This document shows positions 10,926 to 22,939 of a stretch of DNA of 64,000 nt, piece after piece (the first letter of the stretch is position 1; every line of letters begins with the position of its first letter). The translations under genes and the position numbers were made by a program. The notes under the pieces were generated by a model, which worked only from the letters and a program-made list of their open reading frames with translations, had not been told where the DNA came from and did no database searches. Source of the stretch: Luidia sarsii (taxonomy: Eukaryota > Echinodermata > Asteroidea > Paxillosida > Luidiidae); NCBI GenBank assembly GCA_949987565.1, contig OX465103.1, positions 15,571,280-15,635,279 on the forward strand, written 5' to 3'.

Positions 10926-11994
10926 TAAGTGCGATGGTATGTCACGCTCTGCTGTGTCCTAATTGTGCAGAGCCATTTTCTGGAACCGTCCCTCAATGGA
11001 CTGTGTTCGAGGGGGAAATTGAAGGTTCTTTCAGAGTCCTGGCGTCATTGCTACAGTTCAATGAGAGGAACATGCGGATCGTGCGCAGCGATGAATGCAT
11101 GCGACGGGCCACGGCCGGAGCTTTTGTTGCTGTAATCGGGCAATTTGTGCAATGTGCTTATCTGCAGCGCCCAATGCCCATGCTCATAGACTCTCATTAA
11201 CAGCGGCGTGCACGTGTTTGTGCACAGCGCTAAGATAACGTGCCCGCACTGGGCAAGGATTGGAGGGCCAACAAAAATATTTGGGATGGCCTGGCTTAGC
11301 CAAATCCACCCAGGTCAAGGCACTTGGACATGAAAAGCATAGCAGCAGTGCAAGTGGCATAAAATATACACGTATGTATACATGTACATTGCTACTGCAT
11401 AGAATAGATTCTCCCTGTGGAATTTGGTGTCCAGCCAGCCAGGGCATTGACCATAAGCTTTCAAGTAATGTAGCACAACATTGTAGTGGTTGTGGGGTTG
11501 TTGTTATTTTTCAGTCTAATGACCCCTGTATCAAGTTGAGCCATGGAGCCCTACAGTAATTAAGCAGAGGCATGAGTGACCTGAAGTTATTTTTTTTTTT
11601 GTTTTTTTTTTGTTGTTGTTGCTTGCATTGACACAGGCCAAAGAAAAATTGTGTTGGAATACAACGCGAGCCTATTGTGGTCAAATGGTGGGTGTGTCCT
11701 TAAGGATGGCCCATGCAGGGAGACATACAGTAGTTACAGTGAATATGAATCTATGCCGACCCAAGTCCTCTTCTCAAAGGGGTTTTGCAGAAGGACACAG
11801 AGGCCAACAGCCCAGGGTGTGAGAAAGAAGAGAAGGCATAAGAACTGCCCACACTGTTACAAAACAATACATGATACGCCCAAAATCGCGAGACCCAAAA
11901 TCCTGATCCTGTGCACGCGTTCTTCTTGAGGGCATCACATACAGTATACATACGTGTACAGTACCGGTATGTGTCCAGGGAGCTGTACACAAGC
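10926..11994. other. single-copy block, function unknown
   Basis: Complex sequence with moderate GC. A plus-strand frame continues from the TACATG cluster to 11200 and its last 90 codons are not repetitive, but no domain is recognised and the frame has no independent start context. A T/TTG-rich patch lies at 11589-11622. Confidence 0.35.
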
Positions 11995-12238
11995 TTACAA
12001 TGCTTCCTGTCAGTCAGAGCGTGCCCGGCGCATTGTAGGATTTGTTGGAGTATAAAAGGATTCTTTTTCTGCAGAGCGTTCGCACACCGACACTCAGCAT
12101 GCCAATTAATTACGCTTACTTAAAGAGTCCGAATCACAATTCAAATTCCTCTAATATTCATTTAATCAAAAGAAAAGTGGAGTTTGAATCGCAATTCAAA
12201 TCTAAATACAGATAAGCGCGATCTTTAGTGTGAACAGG
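11995..12238. mobile_element. family D element, partial copy
   Basis: Shares the internal core CTTCCTGTCAGTCAGAG, GCATTG, GGATT and TTTCTGCAGAGCGTTC with 63575-63650, and the sub-terminal GAATCGCAATTCAAA words. The right end reads GTGTGAACAGGATT, the complement of the family's outer TTCACACT motif. The left end is missing or diverged. Confidence 0.7.
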
Positions 12239-13054
12239 ATTCAAACCGTACAAAGATTACAAAGCATTCAAAGCATACCGCAGTACTGGCCAAGAAATGT
12301 TCCAATGGTAATGCTTCGGAGTTGCCCAGCCCCAACCTCAACCCAATTGAGACCCCCGGGAAAAAAAAAAATGTGTGGAATGGAGCGAAAGAAACGATCA
12401 TGAAGGCAAGGACGCCAAGAGGTAACCTCAAGGAATCAGAGATCTTTTTTTTGCCGAGGGAGAGTCGGCCCCAAATCCCAGCGTAAACGTGCAGAAAACA
12501 ATTGTCTCAGGCACGGGAATCGTCCGCCTGGAAGAGCCCGGGCATGTCTGGACACAAAAATTTCAATTAGAGTGCTCCGAATATCCCATATTGAAAGAAA
12601 TACGAGCTGTAGGACTATACTTTAAATGTTTTTCCATCCGTCTGACTGATTTTTTGGGGCAGTGATTAATATGTTCCTGAACCAAACGGATCAAAATATT
12701 CAAACTTCAGCAAGGGTATGAATAATTTGGGGGGAAGAATGGCAGAATGGTACTGTAACAGTGTACAGGTACCTGTTCGTGCAACCCCTGTCCTCTATAG
12801 AGCGTAGTATGTTCATCTATTGGGCCACAGAAGGCTTCTCCACGGGATGTGGATCCTAAAGGGCGGCCTGAAGTGAAAGGAGCCGGGAGTTAACAATACC
12901 AATCCTCCCCGACCACCTTCTGAACTCGGAAGTGATTTGTCTGGATATTTTGAGACAGCCATATCTCCCCTCCTCCTATCCCGACCCCCCCCCCCAAAAA
13001 AAAAAAAAAAAATCCAATGCTTCTCAGAACCTGTTCTTGATATTGACTTAATAG
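12239..13054. other. single-copy sequence with C-to-A run
   Basis: No gene seen. A run of C followed by about 16 A lies at 12987-13012, matching the recurrent T-to-G junction on the other strand. Confidence 0.4.
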
Positions 13055-13220
13055 TGGTCAAGTTCGGGCGGTCATTTCTTCACATGCGAACCTTATTCAC
13101 GCGCTGGAACCACACAAGCACGACCCGAGAACGCTGCACTCGAAACAGGATCACACACCACCTCTCCACCAGGGTTGTTCACGAACAGCCGCCGAGAACG
13201 TGCACGCCCGAACTCGACCA
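13055..13220. mobile_element. candidate short element with 16-bp inverted ends
   Basis: Left end TGGTCAAGTTCGGGCG (13055-13070) and right end CGCCCGAACTCGACCA (13205-13220) match at 15 of 16 positions when inverted, bounding 166 bases rich in short CGAGAACG-like words. Only one copy is seen in this window, so its mobility is unproven. Confidence 0.45.
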
Positions 13221-13270
13221 GTGACTAGAAGAGTCCGAATCAAGCTCCACTGTAGATCCAAGTTGATCAG

Positions 13271-13352
13271 TGGATTTATTTTATTTTTATTTTTATTTTA
13301 TTTTATTTATTTATTTATTTATTATTATTTTTATTTTTTTTTTGGGGGGGGT
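13271..13352. repeat. TTTTA-type microsatellite ending in poly-G
   Basis: TTTTA, TTTA and TTA steps lead to a T run and then seven or more G. Confidence 0.9.
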
Positions 13353-13890
13353 GGTTTCAGCTCGAGGGGAGTCTGAGAATCTTTTTCAGGAGGCCCCATG
13401 TCAATTGTTCCCTCTGCTACTGCAAAGTACAACAGGCAAGCCGAATCCAGCCACACTTTGCCATCCGTGTCGAGCTTCTACTTTTGTGTAACCTGGATAA
13501 AGCTTCTGAGTTTCCCCCCTAACATATTTCACACATCATCCAGAGGGAAAGAGAGGCACTGCCCGTAGAGCCAGACCCTCTGTTGACCAGATGCTCAGAG
13601 TCCCATGGCATTCTTCCAATACTAAGCAGTTTCCCTGCACTGCCGCACTATGGAATTCTGTACCTGCAACCCGTTTCCCCCTTTCTTATGACCTGTCCCA
13701 ATTCAAACAAAACCTTCATCTTTCTTCCTCCTGATCTGGTTTGCTCGTGGTTTTTCTTCTTATTCCTTTCTTTTAGCCCTCACCTTGAGTGGCCTTTGGA
13801 GGCCTTGTGTTGGGTGACTTTCATAAAAAAAAAAAATTCAAGGTGTGGGCAACATATCAATATAGCTTGAAAAAAAGAGAAGAGTGCGAC
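13353..13890. other. single-copy sequence
   Basis: No gene supported. A pyrimidine-rich plus-strand frame at 13583-13870 has no recognised domain. A poly-A run lies at about 13824-13836. Confidence 0.4.
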
Positions 13891-13906
13891 GGTTCTGAAA
13901 AGAACC
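13891..13906 (-). other. histone-stem-loop-like hairpin
   Basis: On the minus strand it reads GGTTCTTTTCAGAACC, fitting the GGYYCTTTTCAGRRCC pattern of replication-dependent histone mRNA 3' ends, with a six-base stem and a TTTC loop. No histone coding sequence lies upstream and the 3' flank is pyrimidine-rich, not purine-rich, so a functional role is doubtful. Confidence 0.3.
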
Positions 13907-15192
13907 GAGGGACTCAGTTACAGTTCCCCGAAGACAGACATTAAACACCAAGTCCCTTTCCGGAACCGCACAAGCACACAGGAGGGATTAATTGCACACG
14001 TTGCCAGCGCAAACTATACATGTAGTCCCTCTTTGTTTTTCCCATCCACCGAGGGTTGCAAAAAAAAAATCAAAAGCCAGAGCTTCTTGTGAGTATGTGT
14101 GTAGCGAGTACACTTACCTTTCAACTGCACATCAAAGAAAAGAATTCATGCAGGAACCACACGCCTTGCCCAAAAATCTGCAAAGATCAAGTGTACAAAA
14201 GAAAGTCCATTCTGTTAGCTAATTGCCAAATGTTGCCATTCATTCAAATAATAATAATAATAAGCGCACCGTTATCCGTCCCAAGAGACGTTCATGGCGC
14301 AGATGTACAGGCAAGACCATTTTAAAATCAGAGCCGTACGTTCAAGAGCAGCAGTTTCTAATGCCAGCCTTTTCCGAGCGCAGAGGGTCCGCGTGATGGA
14401 TGAAGAAAAAAAAATCGCCCACATAACCGCATAAACTAGAACACTTGAACACAATGAATGGGGCCAGTGAATGCGCTGCATGATTAATAAGTAGTCTCCG
14501 ACAATGTGCATACATGTACATAGTGTACATGTACCTAGTAGCAACGACCAATGGCAAATACAGTATCGCGTTGGCGTACCGTCCGTCAAGACGACCTGCC
14601 AAGAGCGCAGGGAGAAATGGGATCTTGGTGCCAGGGGAACCAAAATTAAAAAAGGAAAGAGTTGGCTGACGAACCTCCCCCCACCCCCAGAAAAAGTATT
14701 TTTTTATAAAACCAAGGATTGGCCTGGTTGAAGGGTGGATGGTGGATAGTACAGTAAGTACATGTACACGTATACCTTGCAACCTTACAATGTACGGTAC
14801 AGTACAATAATGTACCGATATACTGTATTGGAGTGCAGCTCTGGTGTGTAGTCCTATAATCATACAAGCACGGCAGACAGAGGAAGGCCTACAGATCTCT
14901 ACATGTACGTACACATACTACACAGTACTAGGCATACGCCCCTATTATGCATGCATGCAGTTTTGGGGGAGGGATGGCGCGACGACGGAGACCATGCCAT
15001 GGAGAAGGGAAGCAACGGAGAAGGAAAGAGGAGAGTAGAGATAGAGAGAGGGGGGGGTGGAGGGAAGGAAAAAAAAACACCACTCTCTGTCGGTAGTCTT
15101 GTGCTGGCGTTAATCAATAAGAAATCGTTCACACTGAGAAAACACCCTTGGCCTTCCGATCCGGCGCGAGGAAATTCCAATTTTGCATCTGA
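13907..15192. other. single-copy sequence
   Basis: No gene supported. Contains an AAT microsatellite at 14247-14262, a small TACATG group at 14508-14535 and a group at 14755-14820. Open frames on both strands at 14342-14914 have no recognised domain. Confidence 0.4.
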
Positions 15193-15215
15193 TTTTTTTT
15201 TTTTTTTTTTTTTTT
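15193..15215. repeat. poly-T run
   Basis: Uninterrupted T run of more than 20 bases. Confidence 0.9.
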
Positions 15216-16120
15216 CATTTTCTCGACAGGCACTGGGCCAATTGTGACAAACATGACAGATTTTACAAAGTTCTTGGCTAAATAAAAATAAAAGGGGAGG
15301 AATTTATGAATTAAGCGTACAACTGGAACTGGACTTTAAAAAAATAAAGTATTAAAGGGCCAAATGTTTGAAATCCAGTAGGACATATCTCAAAGGGAGA
15401 GACGGCTAGCCTTTGAAAAATATTGGAGCCACTAAATTTGGTTAAACAAATATGTTTACAATGTAAAATGGTCGCTTATGTCAACGAGCAGTGTTTGCAC
15501 ATCGCTTTGGGACTGGATTCTGTTTACAATATCTGAGGCCATTTATTTTAATGTCAGTCCTGGCTTCAGAAGAAAAAAATCAAGTATGTACAGTACATGT
15601 ACGTGTACCTTCAAAACCGAAGACAGTACTCAGATGCATGTACACATGTACAATGTATACATGTATGTGATTGAAGAAAAGGGCAGGGATGTTTGTCGGT
15701 TGATTTTACAAGAAAGCATAAAACATGAGACTTCATCAAAAATAAACTTCCTATTTTGAAAAACAACCCCTTTTTTGGAAAACCAAAAATGTATCCTGTA
15801 TTTCTTTCAAATTATTTTAATTGAGTATGAAGTGAAAATGTGCACAACATCATAATATTTTGGTAATTTCAATTTGAATTTCTATGAGTATAAAAACAAA
15901 AGAGGGAAAAACACCGTGTACATGTCATCAAAAATATGAATGGAATGACCTGAGCTACATGTACACGACTACACGTGTATACGAAATGTTTAAAGAAAGA
16001 AAAAAACACCTCAAAATTAGAGGGTTCAACCTTTCAATCTGAGAAGGACCTTCATTAAAGTCGGAACATCTTTTTCGACCAAAAAAAGTCTTCCAAACGA
16101 AGAAAGAGGTTGAAAAAAGA
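15216..16120. other. AT-rich sequence with degraded family A pieces
   Basis: Positions 15350-15440 (CCAAATGTTTGAAATCCAGT, then AGGACATATCTCAAAGG) and 16015-16060 (TTCAACCTTTCAATCTGAGA, then AGGACCTTCA) look like diverged family A arms. A TACATG group lies at 15588-15668. No gene seen. Confidence 0.4.
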
Positions 16121-16574
16121 GAGGCAACATGAATGGGGGCCGAGGTGCACTGGGTGTTACTGAGCCAGAGCATCCCCACATCAATATTCATCGTGCCAAA
16201 ATGGCCGGCCCTAATCTCTTTAAACATTGCCACGGGGCAGCGTTTATGCCGAGCACAGCTTCCTGATAATGCGCACTCGTGCATGCAGTCAGCCCACTGG
16301 TTTCCCGTCCAGAAGAACGCAGGGAGACCAGCCAAACCCCCCCCCCCCTCCCTCCTTCGCCTTCCCTTTGCTTTTGCGCCGTCGTCATTTCAGCTGATCA
16401 GTACGACAGGTTTTATGCTAATTTTGCTGCTGGTCGTCCGACCTGAGCACCCCGCACCCCACCCTTTACTACCGAGGACCGATCAATACTTTAATAGGAA
16501 TGTATGCGTCCAGAAAGAAATAACAAAAACAAAAATGCGCCCCCGCATTGCCTGGGATAACTTCTGCCTTAAGG
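16121..16574. other. single-copy block, possible conserved non-coding element
   Basis: Complex sequence at 16121-16330 with motif-like words (CAATATTCAT, AATGGCCGGCCC). The 194-codon plus frame across it shows no domain and ends in a GA microsatellite. Non-coding conservation is only a guess from its unrepetitive character. Confidence 0.3.
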
Positions 16575-16685
16575 GAGAGAGAGAGACAGAGACAGAGAGA
16601 GAGAGAGAGAGAGAAGAAGAGGAGCTTCTTAAGGAGCCTGCAAGGTGTGCCACCTACCCCCCCCCCAACAAAAAAAAAAAAAACC
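16575..16685. repeat. GA microsatellite and C-to-A run
   Basis: Imperfect (GA)n at 16575-16618 followed at 16661-16683 by a C run leading into an A run. Confidence 0.85.
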
Positions 16686-17089
16686 TAATTGAATTAGCAA
16701 TGATATACATGTATTAGCAATGATATACTGTACATGTATGTAATTACAGATATTACTAGTGGAGAGGCTGCGTGCACTTGAATACGATTCAAGGTAGAGG
16801 GGGGACCACTGGCTGGTTCTTAACGTCAAAGGTTTGGCTTTGAAAAAACGGGCCGGTTAAACCGTGCGAAAAGTGCATTGGACTGTGAAATGGTTATAGT
16901 GAAGATATGCCCCCGTCCCCTCTCCCCTTCCTTCTGTTGGGGAATGAATGCATTTGGAATGTTAACATTGTCTTCGACTCCAATCATTTCAATTCAATCC
17001 ATTTGGCATCTGCATCCTTGCAGTGCTCCACTGCTTATACATATAACCTGTCACATTTCAGCAAATCAAACCCATCTTGATCTATAATA
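16686..17089. other. single-copy sequence
   Basis: No gene seen. Words near 16835-16885 (GGTTAAACC, GCATTGGACTG) faintly resemble family C. Confidence 0.3.
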
Positions 17090-18240
17090 TATGTACAGTA
17101 TATGTGTATGTACATGTACAGTATGCATAATTTTACATGCACGTGTTCATGTACATCCGTACATGTTCATGTACAGTGCACACAGAAACCTGCATATCAA
17201 ACAACATGAATTTTAACTACATGTACTGTACATGTATGTACATTACAATAGAGAGTTGTCACAAGCAAATGGATACGGTTAGTGCCACAGATACGGTACG
17301 CCATCAATTATGACGTCATATGCTACTTGCTATCCGCAAAACGTGCACATGACACGGATATCTCACTCGCTACACGTAAGGACACACATAAGAAAGATTT
17401 AATTTAGTCAATTGTCTTCACTTTTTTGTCCATATGGATGATGTCATCCAGATATATGGATGTCATCCAGAAATGAGTACGGTAATTGCTGACTACTGGT
17501 ACAGTACCGTATGTATGGGACATTTCTGTGTCAAAGACTTTGAAATATGGTCAATGTACATGTACAGTGTGGTCTCAATTTACCGGTAGGGAATCAAAAT
17601 GTGGGTGCATGGTGTCAGAAATACAAATGTACATACACGCATGTACATGTACACCTGTACATATACACTTCATTTTAGACTTACATGTACATTTATTATA
17701 CACAGCCTCGGGATTGCGAACAGTGCAATCAATATGGATAGCAAAACGGTGGAATTGCTACTAATGGCTACATGGATAGCTACATACCATGTATACATGT
17801 ATGTAAATGTATGCGTACCTGTTCACATACGACACCTCTAGTCTATTGTAAAATGTATTCAAGTACAAGTACATGAATACATGTATGTGTACAGTACCGA
17901 TACACATACAGGTACCGGTACATGTACATGCTGCAAGTGACAAAAGTATTGTAACATGTACATGTACATGCACATGTACTGTACACATACATCATGTACA
18001 TGTACAGTGTGCATGTACTGTGCAATGTAAAAACTTGTACGTACATGTATACATGTACAGTACTACATGTACATGTACATGTAGGTCAATATGTACATGT
18101 ACATGTACAGTACATGTACATTAATTAATCATCTTCATGTACAGTGTACATGTACATGTACATTGTACATCATACTGTGCAATGTGTGCATGCACCTACA
18201 GTACCGGTTCATAACTTCATATACATGTACACATACAGAT
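17090..18240. repeat. TACATG clusters with a spaced palindromic patch
   Basis: TACATG groups at 17090-17240 and 17540-18240, with TACCGGTA at about 17581 and 17911. The spacer at 17240-17480 holds an exact TGACGTCA (17311-17318) and the palindrome GGATGATGTCATCC (17436-17449), partly repeated at 17458-17468. Confidence 0.85.
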
Positions 18241-18839
18241 GATGTGTATATTTTGCATTCAATACATGTCTATATGATGCATGCATCATGTCCATGTGCA
18301 AGCTTATCTTTAAATCGTCCCTAACACATCGGACCGTACAAGGACATCTGATCTGATGGCGACTATTCTTTTCACGGATGCTGCATATGCAGGCTAGGCT
18401 CCACCGGATGCAAGTGCAGCGATCAAATCATACACGGTCTGTGTACAGGTGCATACGTGTACACTTAACGGTGTAAGTGTTTCTGGCCCGTTATTGCTGG
18501 GACAAATAGGAGACTAACTGAATCACCGCAGCACTAATGTGCATTGACTAAAGGGCTGGCCAGTTGTGTGCGCGCACACACACATGCACACAAAACTGGA
18601 AAAATAGACCTGATGTATGCATGTGTGTGTGCATGTACACATGTATGTGCATGTGATGCACTTTCTGCTATGCTATCGCCCGTTCAAGTGTAGCATGCAT
18701 GCAAAGACAAAACACAGAAATTCCAATCTTTTCTGAGACTTTCAACGAGGATGCAGAAACTGCGACTGCATGTGCATGAACATGTAACGTGCATGATGTA
18801 GAGTACATGTAAATGTATCATCGGTTGAAATCATCAGAG
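18241..18839. other. single-copy sequence with TG/CA-rich patches
   Basis: GTGCGCGCACAC-type and TGTGTGCATGTA-type words at 18562-18590 and 18612-18660. No gene seen. Confidence 0.4.
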
Positions 18840-18925
18840 TGAAGAAAATTTGGACCGGACTGGGATTCAATCCCCAGCCTATGAATCTTATAAATGATTT
18901 GATTGCCCTCAGACGTGTGGTTTGC
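18840..18925 (-). mobile_element. degraded SINE-like copy (family S1)
   Basis: The B-box complement GGGATTCAATCCCCAG sits next to a CCGGACT piece as in other S1 copies. The A-box part is not clear, so this is a truncated or diverged copy. Confidence 0.4.
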
Positions 18926-20221
18926 CTGTCATCACCCTCAAAATGTGTGACATACAGTATACCGCTACTCAATTTTCTTGGCATTTTCACAAACTGGCAA
19001 AATCATACACTAACTGCAAAAATGAAACAGAATACAAATTTCACATTTGTATCATTCACCTACATGTACATGTATAACGAACATGCCCTTTGGCTCCCGA
19101 TATTTGTGTACAAAATATGTGGCCGCAAATGCGACCACTATACCAAACAATTTTCGTGGATCCCGGGATGTTCGTTATAACGACGTTCCAAGTGCTGTAC
19201 ATGTACATGTACATGTACATGTATCTAGAAAACACTGACGATTTGTAAATGTACATGTATGTACATTGTACATTACATGTACAATGTGCCTGGTAAGGCT
19301 GGTATACTGAGAGAAATAGCCGGTAACCAGCAGTGTACATGTATAAGACGGCCTACATGTACCTGGGGTATTGAGTATATTGTGGGACATGTCCTCCTCT
19401 GCCACCCCCAAACCCCCGCCCCACCCCCTCCATCCCACACACACGCACTAATCGGTTATCTTGCATAAAAAATCTGTGCACTGGGGCCTGATAGATTAGA
19501 AGAAGAAAAAAAAGGAACGCTGAGCACGTTATTCGACTTGAATGGCGCGAGGAAGGGCTACCAGCTGGCTCCAGACGAGCCCCGCGGATCTCTCTCTTCC
19601 CCAGGGGTGCCGCAAATAAAACGTCGCAGACAAACACGCCCACTCATCAGGGTGAGACAAACAACATAATTTGAACCAAACACCCCCCCCCCCTCCTTGG
19701 AAGAAAAAAATGCTGTTTTACAGCTGGATATTTCTCTTTGTAAGTTGCAATGATATGGTGTACAATTTCAATCATCATCAGCCCTGTACGGTACAGTACA
19801 TCTCTTGAATCACCTTTTTTCTTTGTTTTTTTGTTTTTTGTTTTTTAAGGTCCAGGCCACTTCGGCCCTGAACGGAGCCACATCACTACAGGCATGAAGG
19901 CCAGTTGGGTTGGCAGGCCACTAAAGGCCTAAGTAAACCAGCAGAAGGGACAGGGAGGCATTAATGTCAGTCTTCTGCCCGGAGGTACCGGTCCATGTAC
20001 ATGTATATATCTGGGTATGCTGATTAATTACACATACTGGCACTTCATGTTCATGACTCATGAGCACATTCAGTATGCATGTAGGTTACCAATTAATGGC
20101 CTATGGATAGTTTCCATGATCAAAGGTCATAAGGTACAGTATCTACATGTATGGTACCTGGTACCTAGATAAGGGGGTTCCAAAAGTCCCCCCCTCCCCC
20201 AAAGAGAAGCATTTTTCACGG
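18926..20221. other. single-copy sequence with small TACATG groups
   Basis: TACATG groups at 19060-19072 and 19195-19290. C-rich runs at 19410-19440 and 19680-19697. Poly-T/TTTG patch at 19815-19850. No gene seen. Confidence 0.4.
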
Positions 20222-20690
20222 GGCACCTCATGGGGCACAACATGGCCGGGGCAACTCATTGACCCCTTATGGATCTCAATGTGGGCCATCTAATGAGATA
20301 CATTATGAGGCAACTCAGAATACTTTATGAAGAAACTAGTTAGACACCTTGAGAGGCACCATGTGTGGCCCCCTCTGACACCTCAAGAGGCACCTAATGG
20401 GTACCTCCTGAAGCAGCTCATGATGAGGTACCTCCTGAATCACCTCATAAAGCACCTCGTAGGGTACTACATGTACATGTACATGTACAATGTACCTCAT
20501 GGACTACCTCACAGGGCACCTCAGGGTCACCTCAAGGGGCACCTCACTGAGTAATTTATGGGGAACCTTTCAAAGGAACCTCATGGGGCACCTTACAAGC
20601 CACCTCATGGGGCACCTCAAGTGTCACCTCATGGGGCACCTCATGGGGCACCACATGGGGCACCTCACGGGGCACCTTGTGAGGCACAGC
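20222..20690. repeat. GGGGCACCTCAT minisatellite
   Basis: A 12-base-class degenerate tandem repeat (GGGGCACCTCAT, with ACCTCATAAAGC and ACCTCCTGAA variants) spans about 470 bases. A TACATG run is lodged inside it at about 20468-20495. Frames on both strands read His/Gly/Pro/Leu repeats and are artefacts. Confidence 0.9.
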
Positions 20691-21477
20691 AGTCGGAAAA
20701 TAAAAGGTCCATCGCACACACTGGCCCTTCTGGTGCCTCATCCATTTCAATCTCTGCTGTCATCTCGGTCAATCTCAGACCTTCAAAAAGCACTCCTGCC
20801 GTCTATTTCTTTCTTCTCTCATCCCCTCCCCCCCCTCCATCCAAGCCGACCATTCTGTAGCAGTGACAACAAACCCGGGCTTCTTTGAACTGTTTTTTTA
20901 TCTTTTATCTTTAATCATTTGTAAGGTGGTATGGCAAGCAGTTGTGTACATACGACAAGTGTCAACATCCTCAGACAAGAATTTGTGGAGCTCGGAGTTC
21001 AATCGTGCCTGAGAGGCCAAGGGGAAAGAAAATTATTCCCTCCCTCTCTTCCCTCTCTTCCCTCCCCCCCCCCTCCCCCACTGGAAAAGGTCAGCGCTAT
21101 GAGGGAAAGGTTCTTGTTAACTTTGAGTCTTTGAGGGAGGGCAAGGCGGCCGTAGCAAAGGGCCAGGGGTGGCTGCAGCATGGATGAGGGCGCCCTAGGT
21201 CAAATGGAGGCCTGGAATTTACAACGGGGAAGGTGAGGGGTGGGACAGGATGGGGCCTTCAAATGGATATGACAAAATGGCCCAATGTCATTTGATTTTT
21301 ACCTGTTTTACGGGTGTTCTATGGTACATGTATAGGGCCTACTGTTTTTATTGTTGTTCTTACACTGTTCTTCATTGCTTTTGGGATATTGATTATATTC
21401 TTTTTAATGCCATTGTCATTCAGCCTTTGGGGCTGCTACTCTGGCTCCATTAAACAAACTTATAATCATATCAAAAA
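20691..21477. other. single-copy sequence with pyrimidine patches
   Basis: CT- and C-rich patches at 20810-20845 and 21035-21080. Otherwise complex sequence. No gene seen. Confidence 0.4.
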
Positions 21478-21690
21478 ATGGCAAAAGAAAACTTGGCTGG
21501 ACAGGATTTGAACCTGAGACCTCTGGTTGTGTGTACCAGCACTCTTACCAAATAGTTAACTACTGTACCATAAATGTACAGTAGTTAAGATGGGAAGAGA
21601 ACTGGTAAGCAAAACCAGAGATCTTGGGGTCAAATCCTGTAATTCCTGTTCCAGTCAAACTTTCATTTGCCATTTTTTCATTTGTTCAAA
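21478..21690. mobile_element. inverted pair of SINE-like copies (family S1)
   Basis: A minus-strand copy (21478-21555, B-box complement GGATTTGAACC at 21504-21514) and a plus-strand partial copy (21595-21690, B-box-like GGGGTCAAATCC) face head to head. Between them is a hairpin with 13-base arms TTAACTACTGTAC (21556-21568) and its complement (21576-21588). Confidence 0.7.
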
Positions 21691-22154
21691 GTTCCCAGTC
21701 AGTTTTCCCTTGGCTTTACATGTATTTTCAGTTCTATGACTTATTCAGTTATGAGCATGATGCTATAATGTCGACTCATTATATCTGAAATGCATAGGCA
21801 CATGTACATGTACACAATTTTTTTTTTCTAACATAAATGGGGAATGGCTGACATTGTGCTCACTTCAATTGGGTTTATTTGCTACCGGTATATAATCTTT
21901 CTTACTACATGTACATGTATGTGCTGACTGCAGCCAGATTCCCTCACTGAATGAGATCACCGAAAGCAAGAGAGGATCTATTTGGGCATAGACAGTTCCA
22001 AGTCGCAGAAGAATAACCAGGATATGGGGGTAACAGACAAACATGGTCGGCCAAAAACTTTTAACTGCAAACTTCTTCAAGACTGATTTACATATACATG
22101 TACAGTACATGTACATACATGTACATTGTAAATGAACGCTAATCTTCAAAATAC
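21691..22154. other. AT-rich single-copy sequence
   Basis: No gene seen. TACATG groups at 21800-21815, 21905-21918 and 22090-22128. Confidence 0.4.
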
Positions 22155-22235
22155 AATGAGCCTGGCCTTCTGATTCCAGCAGGACCTTCCTTTGAAAAAG
22201 GTTCTCCTAGGATCAAATTGGCTGGCCCACTGAAA
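22155..22235. mobile_element. family A foldback, diverged copy
   Basis: Arms GGCCTTCTGATTCCAGCAGG and CCTAGGATCAAATTGGCTGG are inverted relatives of the family core around a short loop. Confidence 0.65.
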
Positions 22236-22939
22236 TTGTTACTTTACAGATCTACATTACATGCAGCATGTGCACAAGGACATATCGCGGAAATGATAGA
22301 ATACCATTGCAAACTCACAATGGCCTAGTGCACACATAGCGAATACAAAACACAATACAACGGACTTCCCCTTTTGGTTCCCTAACAAAACAGACCATTT
22401 CTGTAGCATCAATCGCAGGGCCCAACACTCCAACACTCACAGTTTGTAAAAAGCTCATTCTATTTCGAGTCAATCCAAAATTTAGAAAAGGGCCCAGGAC
22501 TATTTCGATCCTAGAACTTAGAAGGACCTTCCTCTGTCTTGAGGAAACTGGCCTGAGGAAAATGAGTTGTTTTTCCATTAAAAAAGAAGAAGAGGGAATT
22601 TGGCACAACAACCTGGGAGATGGGAGTACTTCTGGCAATTTTGCTTCCCAGTGTTGATCTCCCGGTCCATCTTCTGAAAATCATCTCAACTCCCTGGGGA
22701 CACCAGTGCGTATAACCCCACGATGCAAGATAAGCACGCAGTGGATTTACATACGTACATACATGTACCGGTATGTACATGTACAGGTGTATATCATACA
22801 CAAAACTTTCTCTACTCAAAGTGCTCCATGTGCTTTATGCAAATTCATTCAAAGATTGATGTATAACATACACTTAGTATCTTGCTCAAGAACACCCAAG
22901 AAAAAAATATCACTTGTCCTACAAGATTGTTGGGCGGCA
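22236..22939. other. single-copy sequence with a family A fragment
   Basis: Positions 22500-22560 (TATTTCGATCCTAGAACTTA, then GAAGGACCTTCCTC) match one family A arm. A TACATG/TACCGGTA group lies at 22750-22790. No gene seen. Confidence 0.4.

Noticed and set aside
10856..11200. 114-codon frame with non-repetitive C-terminal 90 residues
   Set aside because: No start of its own outside the TACATG run, no recognised domain and no splice signals seen.
16133..16717. 194-codon plus-strand frame
   Set aside because: Starts in complex sequence but has no family resemblance or splice context and ends in a GA repeat.
17311..17318. TGACGTCA as a CRE promoter element
   Set aside because: Single 8-base match with no promoter or gene nearby, so it could be chance.
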